Shown in pieces: positions 53,412-61,197 of a DNA stretch of 64,000 nucleotides (within the stretch, counting starts at the first letter, position 1; every line of letters begins with the position of its first letter). The position numbers were made by a program, and so were the translations under genes. This DNA is from Vreelandella aquamarina (GTDB taxonomy: Bacteria; Pseudomonadota; Gammaproteobacteria; Pseudomonadales; Halomonadaceae), in the NCBI RefSeq assembly GCF_020075495.1, contig NZ_JABYQT010000013.1:1-64000 (forward strand), read 5' to 3'. Under the pieces are notes generated by a model. That model saw nothing but the letters and a program-made list of their open reading frames with translations, did not search any database and had not been told where the DNA came from.

Positions 53412-54497
53412 TCAATCGAACAGGTCGCCCTGAGCGTGGGGCGGCCTGAAATCGCGGGTGTTGAGCCCCTGTTCGGTGCGCGACTGGAAATTCCACTGGC
53501 GGCTGGCACGAGCAAAACGCTGAGCAATCAGGTCGGCAAACACGCCCTCGCCGCGAAAGCGAGTGCCGAACTTGGCATCGTAAGCTTTGCCGCCACGGCA
53601 CTGGCGCATCAAGCTCATCACCTTGGCCGCGCGTTCGGGGTAGTGAGTTTCAAGCCATGCTTCAAACAGTGGCGCCACCTCATGGGGCAGGCGCAGCAGC
53701 ATCCAGGTGGCGGTTCGTGCGCCTGCCCGGCTGGCGGCCTCCAGCAGCCGCTCGATCTCATGGTCGGTCAGGCCGGGGATGACTGGCGAAATCAGCGTAC
53801 CTACCGGAATACCAGCCGTGTTCAGCTCCTTGATCACTTTCAAGCGTGCCTGGGGCGAAGCTGCTCTGGGCTCCAGGGTACGCTTGAGGTTCGCATCCAG
53901 GCTGGTCAGGCTCACGAATACGCGCACCAGACGGTGTTCGGCCATCTCCGCGAGCAGCGGTAAATCGCGCAGTACCAGCGTACTTTTGGTCACGATAGTG
54001 ACCGGATGGCGGCAGGCCAGCAGCAGTTCGAGCAAACGGCGGGTTAACTGCCGCCTGGCTTCCAGAGGCTGGTAGCAATCGGTATTGCCAGAAAGATTGA
54101 TAGGCCGACAGACGTAGCCCGGCTTGCAGAACTCCTCGCTCAAGCGTTCCACCAACCCGTTACGGGCAATCAGCCGGGTTTCAAAATCGAGTCCTGGCGA
54201 GAGGTCCCAGTAGGCATGAGAAGGGCGCGCAAAGCAGTAGACACAGCCGTGTTCACAACCACGGTAAGGATTCAGCGAACGATCGAATGGAAGGTCTGGT
54301 GAGGTATTCCAGGAAAGCGCACTTTTGCTGTTTTCTTCGCGCACTTCGGTGGCAAGCGTGGCAGAGGCCTCCTCCCGCCACCAGCCGTCGTCTTCGTCAA
54401 CGCTATGGGTAGGCGAAAACCGGTTGGCCGGATCATAGGTCGCCCCACGGCCTTTATAGATGCGTGCCTCTTGATGCGGTTTGCCAAGAGAAGCCAT
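53412..54497 (-). CDS. PA0069 family radical SAM protein (SplB-like)
   Basis: A 361-residue radical SAM enzyme. The 4Fe-4S motif C-x3-C-x2-C is at Cys81, Cys85 and Cys88 (CEHGCVYC), within PYRGCEHGCVYCFARPSHAY. The rest matches the PA0069/SplB-like layout: INLSGNTDCYQPLEARRQLTRRLLE and HPVTIVTKSTLVLRD. The substrate is unknown; homology to spore photoproduct lyase suggests nucleic acid work. A LexA-like box lies about 20 bp upstream of ATG at 54497. Confidence 0.92.
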   Translation of the reverse strand: MASLGKPHQEARIYKGRGATYDPANRFSPTHSVDEDDGWWREEASATLATEVREENSKSALSWNTSPDLPFDRSLNPYRGCEHGCVYCFARPSHAYWDLSPGLDFETRLIARNGLVERLSEEFCKPGYVCRPINLSGNTDCYQPLEARRQLTRRLLELLLACRHPVTIVTKSTLVLRDLPLLAEMAEHRLVRVFVSLTSLDANLKRTLEPRAASPQARLKVIKELNTAGIPVGTLISPVIPGLTDHEIERLLEAASRAGARTATWMLLRLPHEVAPLFEAWLETHYPERAAKVMSLMRQCRGGKAYDAKFGTRFRGEGVFADLIAQRFARASRQWNFQSRTEQGLNTRDFRPPHAQGDLFD

Positions 54498-54517
54498 CAG
54501 CCTGCCTCTATCTCAGG

Positions 54518-54537
54518 ATATGTTTATTTATACAGTA
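54518..54537 (-). promoter_or_regulatory. LexA (SOS) box-like site
   Basis: On the minus strand TACTGTATAAATAAACATAT matches the LexA consensus TACTGTATATATATACAGTA at 15 of 20 positions, with core CTGT-N8-ACA(T). It lies about 20 bp before the radical SAM start. I recall PA0069 being listed in a P. aeruginosa LexA regulon, which would fit, but that needs checking. Confidence 0.55.
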
Positions 54538-54721
54538 TAGGCGATGTGACTATGCATGCAAACGCATACGCCTCGTAGCAGCGCTTGCCTATTGTCTGGG
54601 AAAGCCGCCACCAGGTGATGGGTAAAAATGCCTAACTCTATCAGCATTCACGAAAATGACATTTTTACTCGCTAGGCTTATTCAAACATCGAATTAGTTA
54701 AATTTAGCCTGAGGGGCAGGA

Positions 54722-56161
54722 ATGAAGAATTTCAAGCGGAACGCACTTGCATTGGCGCTGGCGTCGGTCATGGTAACACCGGTAGTTGCGCAGGAAGAGG
54801 CGGCTAAAAACGTCATCCTGATGATAACCGACGGTACGGGCATCGAGACATTTCGTGCCGCGAGCTACTTCCGCCACGGTGCGCTGGGCCATGAAATCTA
54901 TGACGAATTCGACGTGCAGCTGTTCATGGCAACTCATCCTTTGAATACCTCCAACACGCCCACTCATAGTGATGATGGCACGGTCACGTTCGAGGCGGCC
55001 GAGCTTTGGAATGACGAAGCGGTGGACACCGTCTACGAGGGTAGCCTTGGCAACTACAAGGGGTACTTTGCCGGCTACGACTACGCTCGCACCGATTACA
55101 CCGACAGCGCCGCGGCAGCCACCGCGCTGTCCACAGGGCAGAAGACGTACAACAACGCCATCAACTGGTCCAACGAGGACGAGGCGCTCAAGCATATCGG
55201 CGAATACACCGTCGAGAGCGGCCGGGCACTGGGCGTCGTCTCTTCCGTACAGATTTCCCACGCCACACCAGCCGGTTTCCTGGCCCATAACGTAAGCCGC
55301 AACGATTACAGTGCCATTGGCCGCGAAATCGTCGATTCCGGCCTTGCCACCGTGGCCATCGGTACCGGCCACCCTTATTACGATGCGGCAGGGGAACGTG
55401 TCGACAACCCCGGCGAAAGCGACTTTCGTTTTATCGGCGGTGAAGAGACCTACCAGCGCTTGATGAACGGTGAAACGGATTACGCGTTTATCGAAAGCAA
55501 GGAAGACTTCGAAGCCCTGGCTGCCGGCGACATCGATCTACCCAAGGAGAAGATGCTGGGTCTGGTACAGAACATTCAGACCCTTCAGTACAACCGCCCT
55601 GGCGTCACCGGTGGCAACTTCCTGGATACATCGCCAAGCCTTGCCACCCTGACCGGCGCTGCCCTGAATGTACTCAACGCCAGCGAAAACGGTAGCGAGA
55701 ATGGCTTTTTCCTGATGGTTGAAGGCGGCGCCGTCGACTGGGCCGCTCACGCCAACAACCTGCCGCGTATCATCGAAGAACAGATCGACTTCAACGAAGC
55801 AGTCGAAGCCGCCGTCGAGTGGGTAGAAAACAACAGTTCCTGGGACGATACGCTGATCATCGTCACCACCGACCACGGCAACGGCCTGCTGCAAGGCCCT
55901 GATTCCGATGTCAATGCCTACAGCCCCATCGTCAATCAGGGCGCCGGCGCGCTACCGCTGGTACGCTGGCACTCCGACACCCACACACGCGAGCTGGTGC
56001 CGCTGTATGCCCATGGCGCAGGCGCTGAATTCTTCTTTGACATCGCGCAGCAAGAAGATGGCCTTGCCCGTTACGAAGTGGACGAAGACAGCCACTACTG
56101 GGTCGATAATACCGACGTGTTCCGCGCAGGTCTGAACGCCTTCGGTATCGATGAAGAGTAA
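54722..56161 (+). CDS. phoA: Alkaline phosphatase (PhoA family)
   Basis: A 479-residue exported phosphatase. A signal peptide ends near residue 23 (VTPVVA). The first metal ligand Asp37 is in LMITDGTG. The nucleophile Ser129 is in TDSAAAATALSTGQKT (Asp128-Ser129). MVEGGAVDWAAHAN and VTTDHGNG supply later metal ligands, and a histidine in DTHTRELVPLYAHG near residue 420 is another. The many acidic residues are typical of halophile secreted enzymes. GAGGGGCAGG precedes ATG at 54722. An AT-rich 224-bp gap upstream should hold its promoter; I find no convincing pho box. Confidence 0.94.
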   Translation: MKNFKRNALALALASVMVTPVVAQEEAAKNVILMITDGTGIETFRAASYFRHGALGHEIYDEFDVQLFMATHPLNTSNTPTHSDDGTVTFEAAELWNDEAVDTVYEGSLGNYKGYFAGYDYARTDYTDSAAAATALSTGQKTYNNAINWSNEDEALKHIGEYTVESGRALGVVSSVQISHATPAGFLAHNVSRNDYSAIGREIVDSGLATVAIGTGHPYYDAAGERVDNPGESDFRFIGGEETYQRLMNGETDYAFIESKEDFEALAAGDIDLPKEKMLGLVQNIQTLQYNRPGVTGGNFLDTSPSLATLTGAALNVLNASENGSENGFFLMVEGGAVDWAAHANNLPRIIEEQIDFNEAVEAAVEWVENNSSWDDTLIIVTTDHGNGLLQGPDSDVNAYSPIVNQGAGALPLVRWHSDTHTRELVPLYAHGAGAEFFFDIAQQEDGLARYEVDEDSHYWVDNTDVFRAGLNAFGIDEE

Positions 56162-56185
56162 ATATTCAGGTAGTCGAATGCCATC

Positions 56186-56207
56186 AGAGCCGCCTAAGGG
56201 CGGCTCT
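56186..56207 (+). terminator. Hairpin after phoA
   Basis: A 9-bp stem (AGAGCCGCC / GGCGGCTCT) with a TAAG loop lies 24 bp after the phoA stop and is followed by ATTCC, so there is no strong T tract. Termination may be partial, leaving some read-through into the next gene. Confidence 0.65.
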
Positions 56208-56249
56208 ATTCCGTTAGCCGCTTTTACTTCCACCCCGAAAGAGTCAGAT

Positions 56250-56711
56250 ATGAAGTCTCGCGTTTTTTCCTGCGTGCTCCTGTTGGCCGCACTGATAACC
56301 ACCCCCGTTCTGGCACTCAATGCAGAACGTGCGCCCACCGCAAGCGGCCACGCTTACGCCGAACCTTACAAGGCTGTACGCAAGAATGGTGTCCTGCATG
56401 TCGAAGTGCGCTTTGTGACCGACTACGCCGGTTACTCCGGCGAGCTCATTTATGAGGATATCCCCTTGGAGCGTATTGATGGGCTTATCTACGCGGAGTT
56501 TGGTGATCAGTCGTTCTCGCTGCTGCGTGAAGATGGTGATGTCGTCGCTCCGGATAACCTGCATCTCGGTTTCAACTACGATCCTTCAAGAAACCCGCGC
56601 GTCGGTTCCTGGAAAGCCGATTTCGTAGCTCCCATGCATGATATCAACGAAGTCACGATCTTCATGCCCAACGTGGCGCCCATTGGTCCTATCAAGATTC
56701 GGGATCGTTAG
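56250..56711 (+). CDS. Secreted hypothetical protein
   Basis: A 153-residue protein with a signal peptide (MKSRVFSCVLLLAALITTPVLA), so it is periplasmic or secreted. The mature part is beta-rich, with VLHVEVRFVTDYAGYSGELIYEDIPLERI and AEFGDQSFSLL. No family is recognised. It is 88 bp downstream of phoA on the same strand beyond a weak hairpin, so it may be coexpressed with phosphatase. Confidence 0.7.
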   Translation: MKSRVFSCVLLLAALITTPVLALNAERAPTASGHAYAEPYKAVRKNGVLHVEVRFVTDYAGYSGELIYEDIPLERIDGLIYAEFGDQSFSLLREDGDVVAPDNLHLGFNYDPSRNPRVGSWKADFVAPMHDINEVTIFMPNVAPIGPIKIRDR

Positions 56712-56751
56712 CCAGCCTCGTTGGTTCAATCTGGCGTCATCGACAATAGAA

Positions 56752-56852
56752 AGGCCTCTTTATCGCCCTGGTAAAACAACCAGGGCTCTGTTGTATCTAG
56801 AACCGATATTTGGTTTATGCTGGCGTTCTAATGTAGCCGACGAAAGAGGCCT
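56752..56852 (+). promoter_or_regulatory. Structured leader before the isochorismatase gene
   Basis: AGGCCTCTTT (56752-56761) is complementary to AAAGAGGCCT (56843-56852), enclosing a perfect hairpin GCCCTGGT / ACCAGGGC (56765-56786) with a 6-nt loop. The outer arm ends 11 bp before the start codon and covers AAAGAGG, which could act as the ribosome site. No match to a known riboswitch is seen. Confidence 0.4.
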
Positions 56853-56862
56853 TGAGCTAGCC

Positions 56863-57432
56863 ATGAATGAGCAACCCGTTGCTCTGCTGATCATCGATAT
56901 GCAGCGAGGAATGAGCGATCCTGCCATCGGCGAGCGTAATAACCCCGATGCCGAGACTAATATTCAGCGCCTGCTTGCCAAATGGCGTGAAACCGGCTGG
57001 CCGGTCGTGCATGTTCGCCATATCTCCCGCACGCCCGGCTCGCCGTTCTGGCCCGGGCAGCCGGGCGCGGAGTTTCAGCCAGCGCTGGCCCCGCTGGTTA
57101 ACGAGCATGTGGTCGAAAAGAACGTGCCTTGCGCGTTTACCCAGACAGGATTGGAACGCTGGCTGCACGTCCGTGGCATCAAGCGGCTGGTTATCGTCGG
57201 TGTCAGCACCAGCAACTCGGTGGAAGCCACCGTGCGCACCTCGGGCAATCTAGGGTTTGACACTCAGGTCGTCGCAGATGCCACCTTTACCTTCGCCAAG
57301 CAGGATCATGCCGGGGTCTATCGCTCGGCGGATGAAGTACACGCCATGTCGCTGGCGAATCTGGAAGGGGAGTATGCACGTATCCTGTATGTTGAGCATG
57401 TTCTGAATGAGGTCGCTTTAACCCATGATTGA
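56863..57432 (+). CDS. Isochorismatase-fold cysteine-hydrolase-like protein (no catalytic Cys)
   Basis: A 189-residue protein of the isochorismatase-like superfamily. ALLIIDMQRGMSDPA carries the catalytic Asp, and VEKNVPCAFTQTGLERWL the conserved Lys region. At the usual nucleophile site (C-V-x-x-T-x-R) it reads TSNSVEATVR, with Ser in place of Cys. This TSNSVE subgroup is widespread and may act like true isochorismatases, which also lack the Cys, or on other substrates. The leader folds into a hairpin. Confidence 0.85.
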   Translation: MNEQPVALLIIDMQRGMSDPAIGERNNPDAETNIQRLLAKWRETGWPVVHVRHISRTPGSPFWPGQPGAEFQPALAPLVNEHVVEKNVPCAFTQTGLERWLHVRGIKRLVIVGVSTSNSVEATVRTSGNLGFDTQVVADATFTFAKQDHAGVYRSADEVHAMSLANLEGEYARILYVEHVLNEVALTHD

Positions 57433-57508
57433 GCTGGCACTGGCAAGTATCTCGATATTTGGCCTTGGCGACTGGATGTGCGTATCACGCCTTGAGTACG
57501 GAGATGGT

Positions 57509-57868
57509 ATGCAGGAAACCATTGAAACGCGAGTCACCACTTATCATGACTTGAGCTTTGAAGAGGTACAAACATTAAGCTATCAGATGGCATCGGATAA
57601 TACAGTATCCAAGCTCAAGGTGTTCGTTTCGGGTTACAAGGAAGTTATCGGTAGCGCTTTCATTGCTCATCCTCAGGAAGTCGCCATGACTGTTGAGCTA
57701 GATGAGAGAGACATGTTCACACCGGAGTTTCTGAATATGGCCGAGGCGTTCTTTCTGGAAACCTCGCAACTGATCGAGGTGGTGGATCTGAATGCAGATA
57801 CCATGACTCTACGTTTACAAAAGACTGGAAAGGAAACCACCTGCCAAGCATCAAGCGGAGGCGCGTAA
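57509..57868 (+). CDS. Hypothetical protein (119 aa)
   Basis: A small acidic cytoplasmic protein starting MQETIETRVTTYHDLSFEEVQTLS, with a likely alpha/beta fold. ATG at 57509 has GGAG five bases upstream; the frame is open from an ATG at 57425 that overlaps the preceding gene and may be an alternative start, but those 28 residues look unrelated. No family is recognised. It converges with, and overlaps by 18 bases, the truncated duplicate at 57851. Confidence 0.6.
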   Translation: MQETIETRVTTYHDLSFEEVQTLSYQMASDNTVSKLKVFVSGYKEVIGSAFIAHPQEVAMTVELDERDMFTPEFLNMAEAFFLETSQLIEVVDLNADTMTLRLQKTGKETTCQASSGGA

Positions 57869-58086
57869 GCTATCTGAAACCTTATAAAAATAAGCTTTAA
57901 AACCCTTTTTATCAGGCTGGGCGGCGTTAACGGTAGGTAAAACCGTGGGGCCAGCCGTACTGTTGCTTTCACCGCTTAATTGCCGAGTCGCCACGCCCAG
58001 CTCACGAGCAATACTCTTGAGCTCGCTGGCCATGGACTTGAGCTGTTCGGGTGAGGCAAAGCGCATCATGGCCTTGAGCGACTCTA
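57851..58086 (-). pseudogene. Truncated paralog of the 60238-61197 gene
   Basis: A 72-residue open frame from ATG at 58069. Its N-terminal 33 residues match residues 87 onward of the gene at 60238-61197 except for one change (LGVATRQ versus LGVAARQ). Homology also covers the preceding codons (ESLKAMM) up to an in-frame TAG, so the 5' part of the parent gene is missing. The C-terminal 20 residues are unrelated. DNA identity with the other copy is about 85% over 164 ungapped bp, with most differences synonymous. It is probably a remnant, though a short peptide might still be made. Confidence 0.85.
57923..58086. repeat. 164-bp direct repeat, left copy
   Basis: This aligns without gaps to 60793-60956 in the same orientation; I count about 25 mismatches by eye. 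The two copies are 2.87 kb apart and flank the esterase autotransporter. The left copy falls within the truncated gene. Confidence 0.9.
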
Positions 58087-58306
58087 CCTATCGACCTGAT
58101 CTAGGCTATGTTTAGCTAACATTATGGCCGCTGCGGAAACCCTGCACGAGCCCATCGATGTGACAACCGAATGGTTCACGGTGCTTTTCATTGTCGTAAA
58201 TACGACGCTGTGCCATACACATATGGCTCGTTCAGCGTCATCGGCGCTGGAATTCGGCCGGACATACTCATCGACACACAACAATAGCTACCAAGGGATT
58301 GATGTC

Positions 58307-60148
58307 ATGCTAACGTCACATTACCGGTGCCTGGCACTCGGAGTCCTCTTCGGAGTCGGCGCTTTGCCGTTTCCGGCACTGGCAGAGGCCACCTTCTCAG
58401 ATACCTTCGAGGATACCGTCTTCTTCGGCGACAGCCTGACCGATAGCGGCTACTACCGTGCCGCCATCGAGCAACTGTTACCTATTGCGCCCGGTCAACT
58501 CGACTTCATCGGCCGCTTCACCGACAACCCAGGGCCGGTGTGGGCCGAGCACGTTGCCGCGCGCTACGGCAGCAACGCCGCGCCCGCCACCGCCGGGGGC
58601 AACAACTACGCCGCGGGCGGGGCGCGGGTAGCGGCGTCATCGAGCAGCCTGTTCGGCTTGGCGCCCTCGGTGAGCGATCAGCTGGCGAGCTATCTGGCCG
58701 CCACCGGCGGGGTGGCCGATAGTAACGCGCTCTACGCCGTCTGGGGCGGCGCCAACGATCTGTTTACCGTGAGCGGCGGAGACGATGCCGCAAGCGTGAT
58801 CGGCAGCACGGCTTTCGCCACCGCCGAGGTGGTCGGTGCGCTCGAAAGTGCCGGTGCCCGCCATGTGCTGCTCTTCAACGTGCCTGATCTGGGCCTGACG
58901 CCGCGCTTCAACGACGACCCCGCCTCCAGCGCTGGCGCCACCGCGCTCGCCCGGCAGTACAACGAAACGCTTTATACCGCCGTGGCGGCAAGCGGCTTTG
59001 ATGTAATTCCGGTCGATACCTTTGGGCTCTTGCAGGAGGTGGCCGCCGCCCCCGGCGACTACGGGTTTACCAACGTGGTCGAGCCCGCCTGCACGCAGCC
59101 GCTGCCGCTTTGTAATCAGGCAACGCTGGTCGCGCCCGATGCCGGTGACACCTACCTGTTCGCCGACGAGATTCACCCCACCAGCGCGACCCATCGCATC
59201 ATCGGCGAGGTCGCCGCGTCGATGATCGAGGGGCCGCAGCTTCAGCAGCTGGCGACCCACTCGGCGCTGCTGGGCGGGCGAACCCGCGCCAACCGGGTCG
59301 CGGAACACCTGAACGGGGCCGCGCTTGAAAACGGCCTGCGCTGGTGGGGCGATCTGCGCGCCGAGCGCCAAAAGCTCGGATCAGGCGATCTTCTGGACGC
59401 CAACACGCCGGCGGGGCTTCTTGGCGTGGACTGGTATAGGGACGGCGTCGTGCTGGGCGGGTTCGTCGGCTACGGCGATCAGGATGGCGATTTCGGCGGT
59501 GGCCGGGGCGATTTCAAGCGCCGTGATACGACGCTGGGGCTCTTTTCCGGCTGGTACAGCGACAGCGCCTGGCTCAACGCCCAACTGAGCTACAGCTGGC
59601 TCGATGTCGACGTTGATCGCGAGATTCAATTGGGCAGCACTACTCGCCGCCACAGCGGGTCGGCGGACGGCCAGAATCTGACCGCCGCGCTCAACGCAGG
59701 CTTCGAATTCGGCGCGTTCTCGACGCCCGCGGGCGAGATGCGCACCGGCCCGGTAGCGGGTTTGACCTGGCAGCGCGTCGAGCTCGACGGCTACCGTGAG
59801 GCGGGCGCGTCTTCTACCGCGCTTGGCTACCCCGACCGCGATGTCGAGTCGCTGGTGGGGCGCCTTGGCTGGCAGGTTCGGCGCGAGGGGCCGGGTATCA
59901 ATCCCTACCTGCAGCTGAGCTACAACCGCGAGTTCGAGCGTGAGCAGGGCGGCCGCGCGTCGCTTTCGAGCGTGCCGCAACTGGGTGACTACCGCGTTCC
60001 CAAGCTTGACCTGGATCGCGACTACGTCGAACTCGATGCCGGCGTACGCGCCACGCTTGGCGGCGTCGATGCTCAAATTGGCGCCAATGTCGACGTCGAC
60101 GATGCGCGTAGCAGCGCGCTGTTTCTGAGTCTGGGCAAGCGCTTCTGA
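58307..60148 (+). CDS. GDSL esterase autotransporter (EstA-like)
   Basis: A 613-residue type Va secreted esterase. A signal peptide ends near residue 26 (LPFPALA). The SGNH/GDSL passenger begins FFGDSLTDSGYY (Ser43 nucleophile), has WGGANDLF and, near residue 286, FADEIHPTSATH with the catalytic Asp and His. Residues about 335-613 form the autotransporter beta-barrel and end GKRF, with C-terminal Phe. It should sit in the outer membrane with the esterase domain outside, as EstA of Pseudomonas does. ATG at 58307 is chosen for AAGGG nine bases upstream; the open stretch before it is not conserved. Flanked by the duplicated 164-bp segment. Confidence 0.93.
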   Translation: MLTSHYRCLALGVLFGVGALPFPALAEATFSDTFEDTVFFGDSLTDSGYYRAAIEQLLPIAPGQLDFIGRFTDNPGPVWAEHVAARYGSNAAPATAGGNNYAAGGARVAASSSSLFGLAPSVSDQLASYLAATGGVADSNALYAVWGGANDLFTVSGGDDAASVIGSTAFATAEVVGALESAGARHVLLFNVPDLGLTPRFNDDPASSAGATALARQYNETLYTAVAASGFDVIPVDTFGLLQEVAAAPGDYGFTNVVEPACTQPLPLCNQATLVAPDAGDTYLFADEIHPTSATHRIIGEVAASMIEGPQLQQLATHSALLGGRTRANRVAEHLNGAALENGLRWWGDLRAERQKLGSGDLLDANTPAGLLGVDWYRDGVVLGGFVGYGDQDGDFGGGRGDFKRRDTTLGLFSGWYSDSAWLNAQLSYSWLDVDVDREIQLGSTTRRHSGSADGQNLTAALNAGFEFGAFSTPAGEMRTGPVAGLTWQRVELDGYREAGASSTALGYPDRDVESLVGRLGWQVRREGPGINPYLQLSYNREFEREQGGRASLSSVPQLGDYRVPKLDLDRDYVELDAGVRATLGGVDAQIGANVDVDDARSSALFLSLGKRF

Positions 60149-60183
60149 CACATCGAGTGATCACAGTAGGGCGAGTGTGAAAT

Positions 60184-60222
60184 AAAGACGCCCCGCCGGG
60201 TAGCTCCCGGCGGGGCGTCTTT
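60184..60222. terminator. Bidirectional terminator after the autotransporter
   Basis: A 17-bp perfect stem (60184-60200 with 60206-60222) with a 5-nt TAGCT loop, A-rich 5' end and T-rich 3' end, lies between convergent genes and should work on both strands. Confidence 0.92.
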
Positions 60223-60237
60223 CAACCAGAGTGATCG

Positions 60238-61197
60238 CTAAGCTTCTACATTGATAGTGGCAGTGGCAGTGGCTGAGCTGACAACGCTGGTAGCCCCTGG
60301 CAACATCTGGCCCAGCGAAGAATAAAGCGCATTGGACGTTGCCTGAGCCAGCGAGCGGTCAAGCCTGGCCATATCTTCCTCGGCCTTCTTGAGCTCTCGG
60401 CGTGCCTCTTTATCCTCTTCACGCAGACGTATTTTCAGTTCATTGATGGCTTCCTGCAGTTCTTTTTTAGCATCAATCAGAATGCCGCACAGGGCGTGTT
60501 CGCTGGCGCTGACTGTCGGTGAGCGGTTGTCATCGCGTTGTGAAACATTCGCGAACGCCAAGGCTTCACCTGCCACTTTTTCACTAGCATCATCCGAATT
60601 CAGGCTTTGTTCTTGTTCTTGTTCTTGTTCTTGTTCTTGCTCTTGCTCTTTCAGCTCGTCGTCCATCTCGGCCGAGATCGCGGCTTCCGCGCTGGCAAGC
60701 GCGGTATCAGCCCCCTGAGCGTTCGAATCTGGCCCTTCACTTTGCACACTGTCTGCAGAAGATACCTCTGAAACATTATGGGCAGGTTGCATGGCGTTAA
60801 CGGTAGGCGACACCGTGGGGCTGGCAGAGCTGGTGCCCCCACCGCTTAATTGCCGAGCCGCCACGCCTAACTCTCGCGCAATACTTTTAAGCTCGCTGGC
60901 CATGGATTTAAGCTGTTCGGGTGAGGCAAAACGCATCATGGCTTTAAGCGATTCTAACCGCAGCTTTAAAAATCCCACTTTTTGCGCAGCGTTCTGCATC
61001 GCAGACTCTTTGGGGCTGGGCAGCGATGCCAGCGCTTCAAACGCTTCTTTCTGTTTCTTGAGCCGTTTAGTCTGAGGGTCGTCCGTGTTGGGGGCGGCAA
61101 CCGACAAGGGTTGGCCTGTTACCCGCGCCGCGCTAGGCCCGGCTGAAGGCTCACGGCGAGTATTGATCATCATCAGGTTGGAAAATCCGATTTTCAT
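60238..61197 (-). CDS. Coiled-coil protein with Glu-Gln repeat tract, uncharacterised
   Basis: A 319-residue protein with no signal peptide or membrane segment. The N-terminal part has QTKRLKKQKEAFEALASL and a conserved block LKAMMRFASPEQLKSMASELKSIARELG (about residues 82-112). The middle is low-complexity, Ser/Ala/Asp-rich, with a Glu-Gln tract (seven dipeptides) encoded by a hexanucleotide repeat. The C-terminal part is a charged coiled coil (AKKELQEAINELKIRLREEDKEARRELKKAEEDMARL), then a Ser/Ala/Thr-rich tail. I do not recognise the family. ATG at 61197 follows GAGGG and overlaps the divergent GNAT start. Confidence 0.7.
   Translation of the reverse strand: MKIGFSNLMMINTRREPSAGPSAARVTGQPLSVAAPNTDDPQTKRLKKQKEAFEALASLPSPKESAMQNAAQKVGFLKLRLESLKAMMRFASPEQLKSMASELKSIARELGVAARQLSGGGTSSASPTVSPTVNAMQPAHNVSEVSSADSVQSEGPDSNAQGADTALASAEAAISAEMDDELKEQEQEQEQEQEQEQSLNSDDASEKVAGEALAFANVSQRDDNRSPTVSASEHALCGILIDAKKELQEAINELKIRLREEDKEARRELKKAEEDMARLDRSLAQATSNALYSSLGQMLPGATSVVSSATATATINVEA
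60607..60648. repeat. Hexanucleotide microsatellite in a coding region
   Basis: Seven tandem 6-bp units (TTGTTC five times, then TTGCTC twice) encode the Glu-Gln tract on the minus strand. Since the unit is two codons, slippage changes tract length without shifting frame. Confidence 0.93.
60793..60956. repeat. 164-bp direct repeat, right copy
   Basis: This is the second copy of the segment at 57923-58086, here inside the intact coding region of the coiled-coil gene. Confidence 0.9.

Noticed and set aside
54600-54721. Possible pho box upstream of alkaline phosphatase
   Set aside because: Only one TGTCAT-like half site is present, on the minus strand, without a second repeat at 11-bp spacing.
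58124-58306. In-frame extension of the autotransporter upstream of 58307
   Set aside because: The extra 61 residues precede a clear signal peptide and a ribosome site lies just before 58307.
60607-60648. The hexanucleotide repeat as a phase-variation switch
   Set aside because: Units of 6 bp keep the frame, so slippage changes length but cannot switch the gene off.
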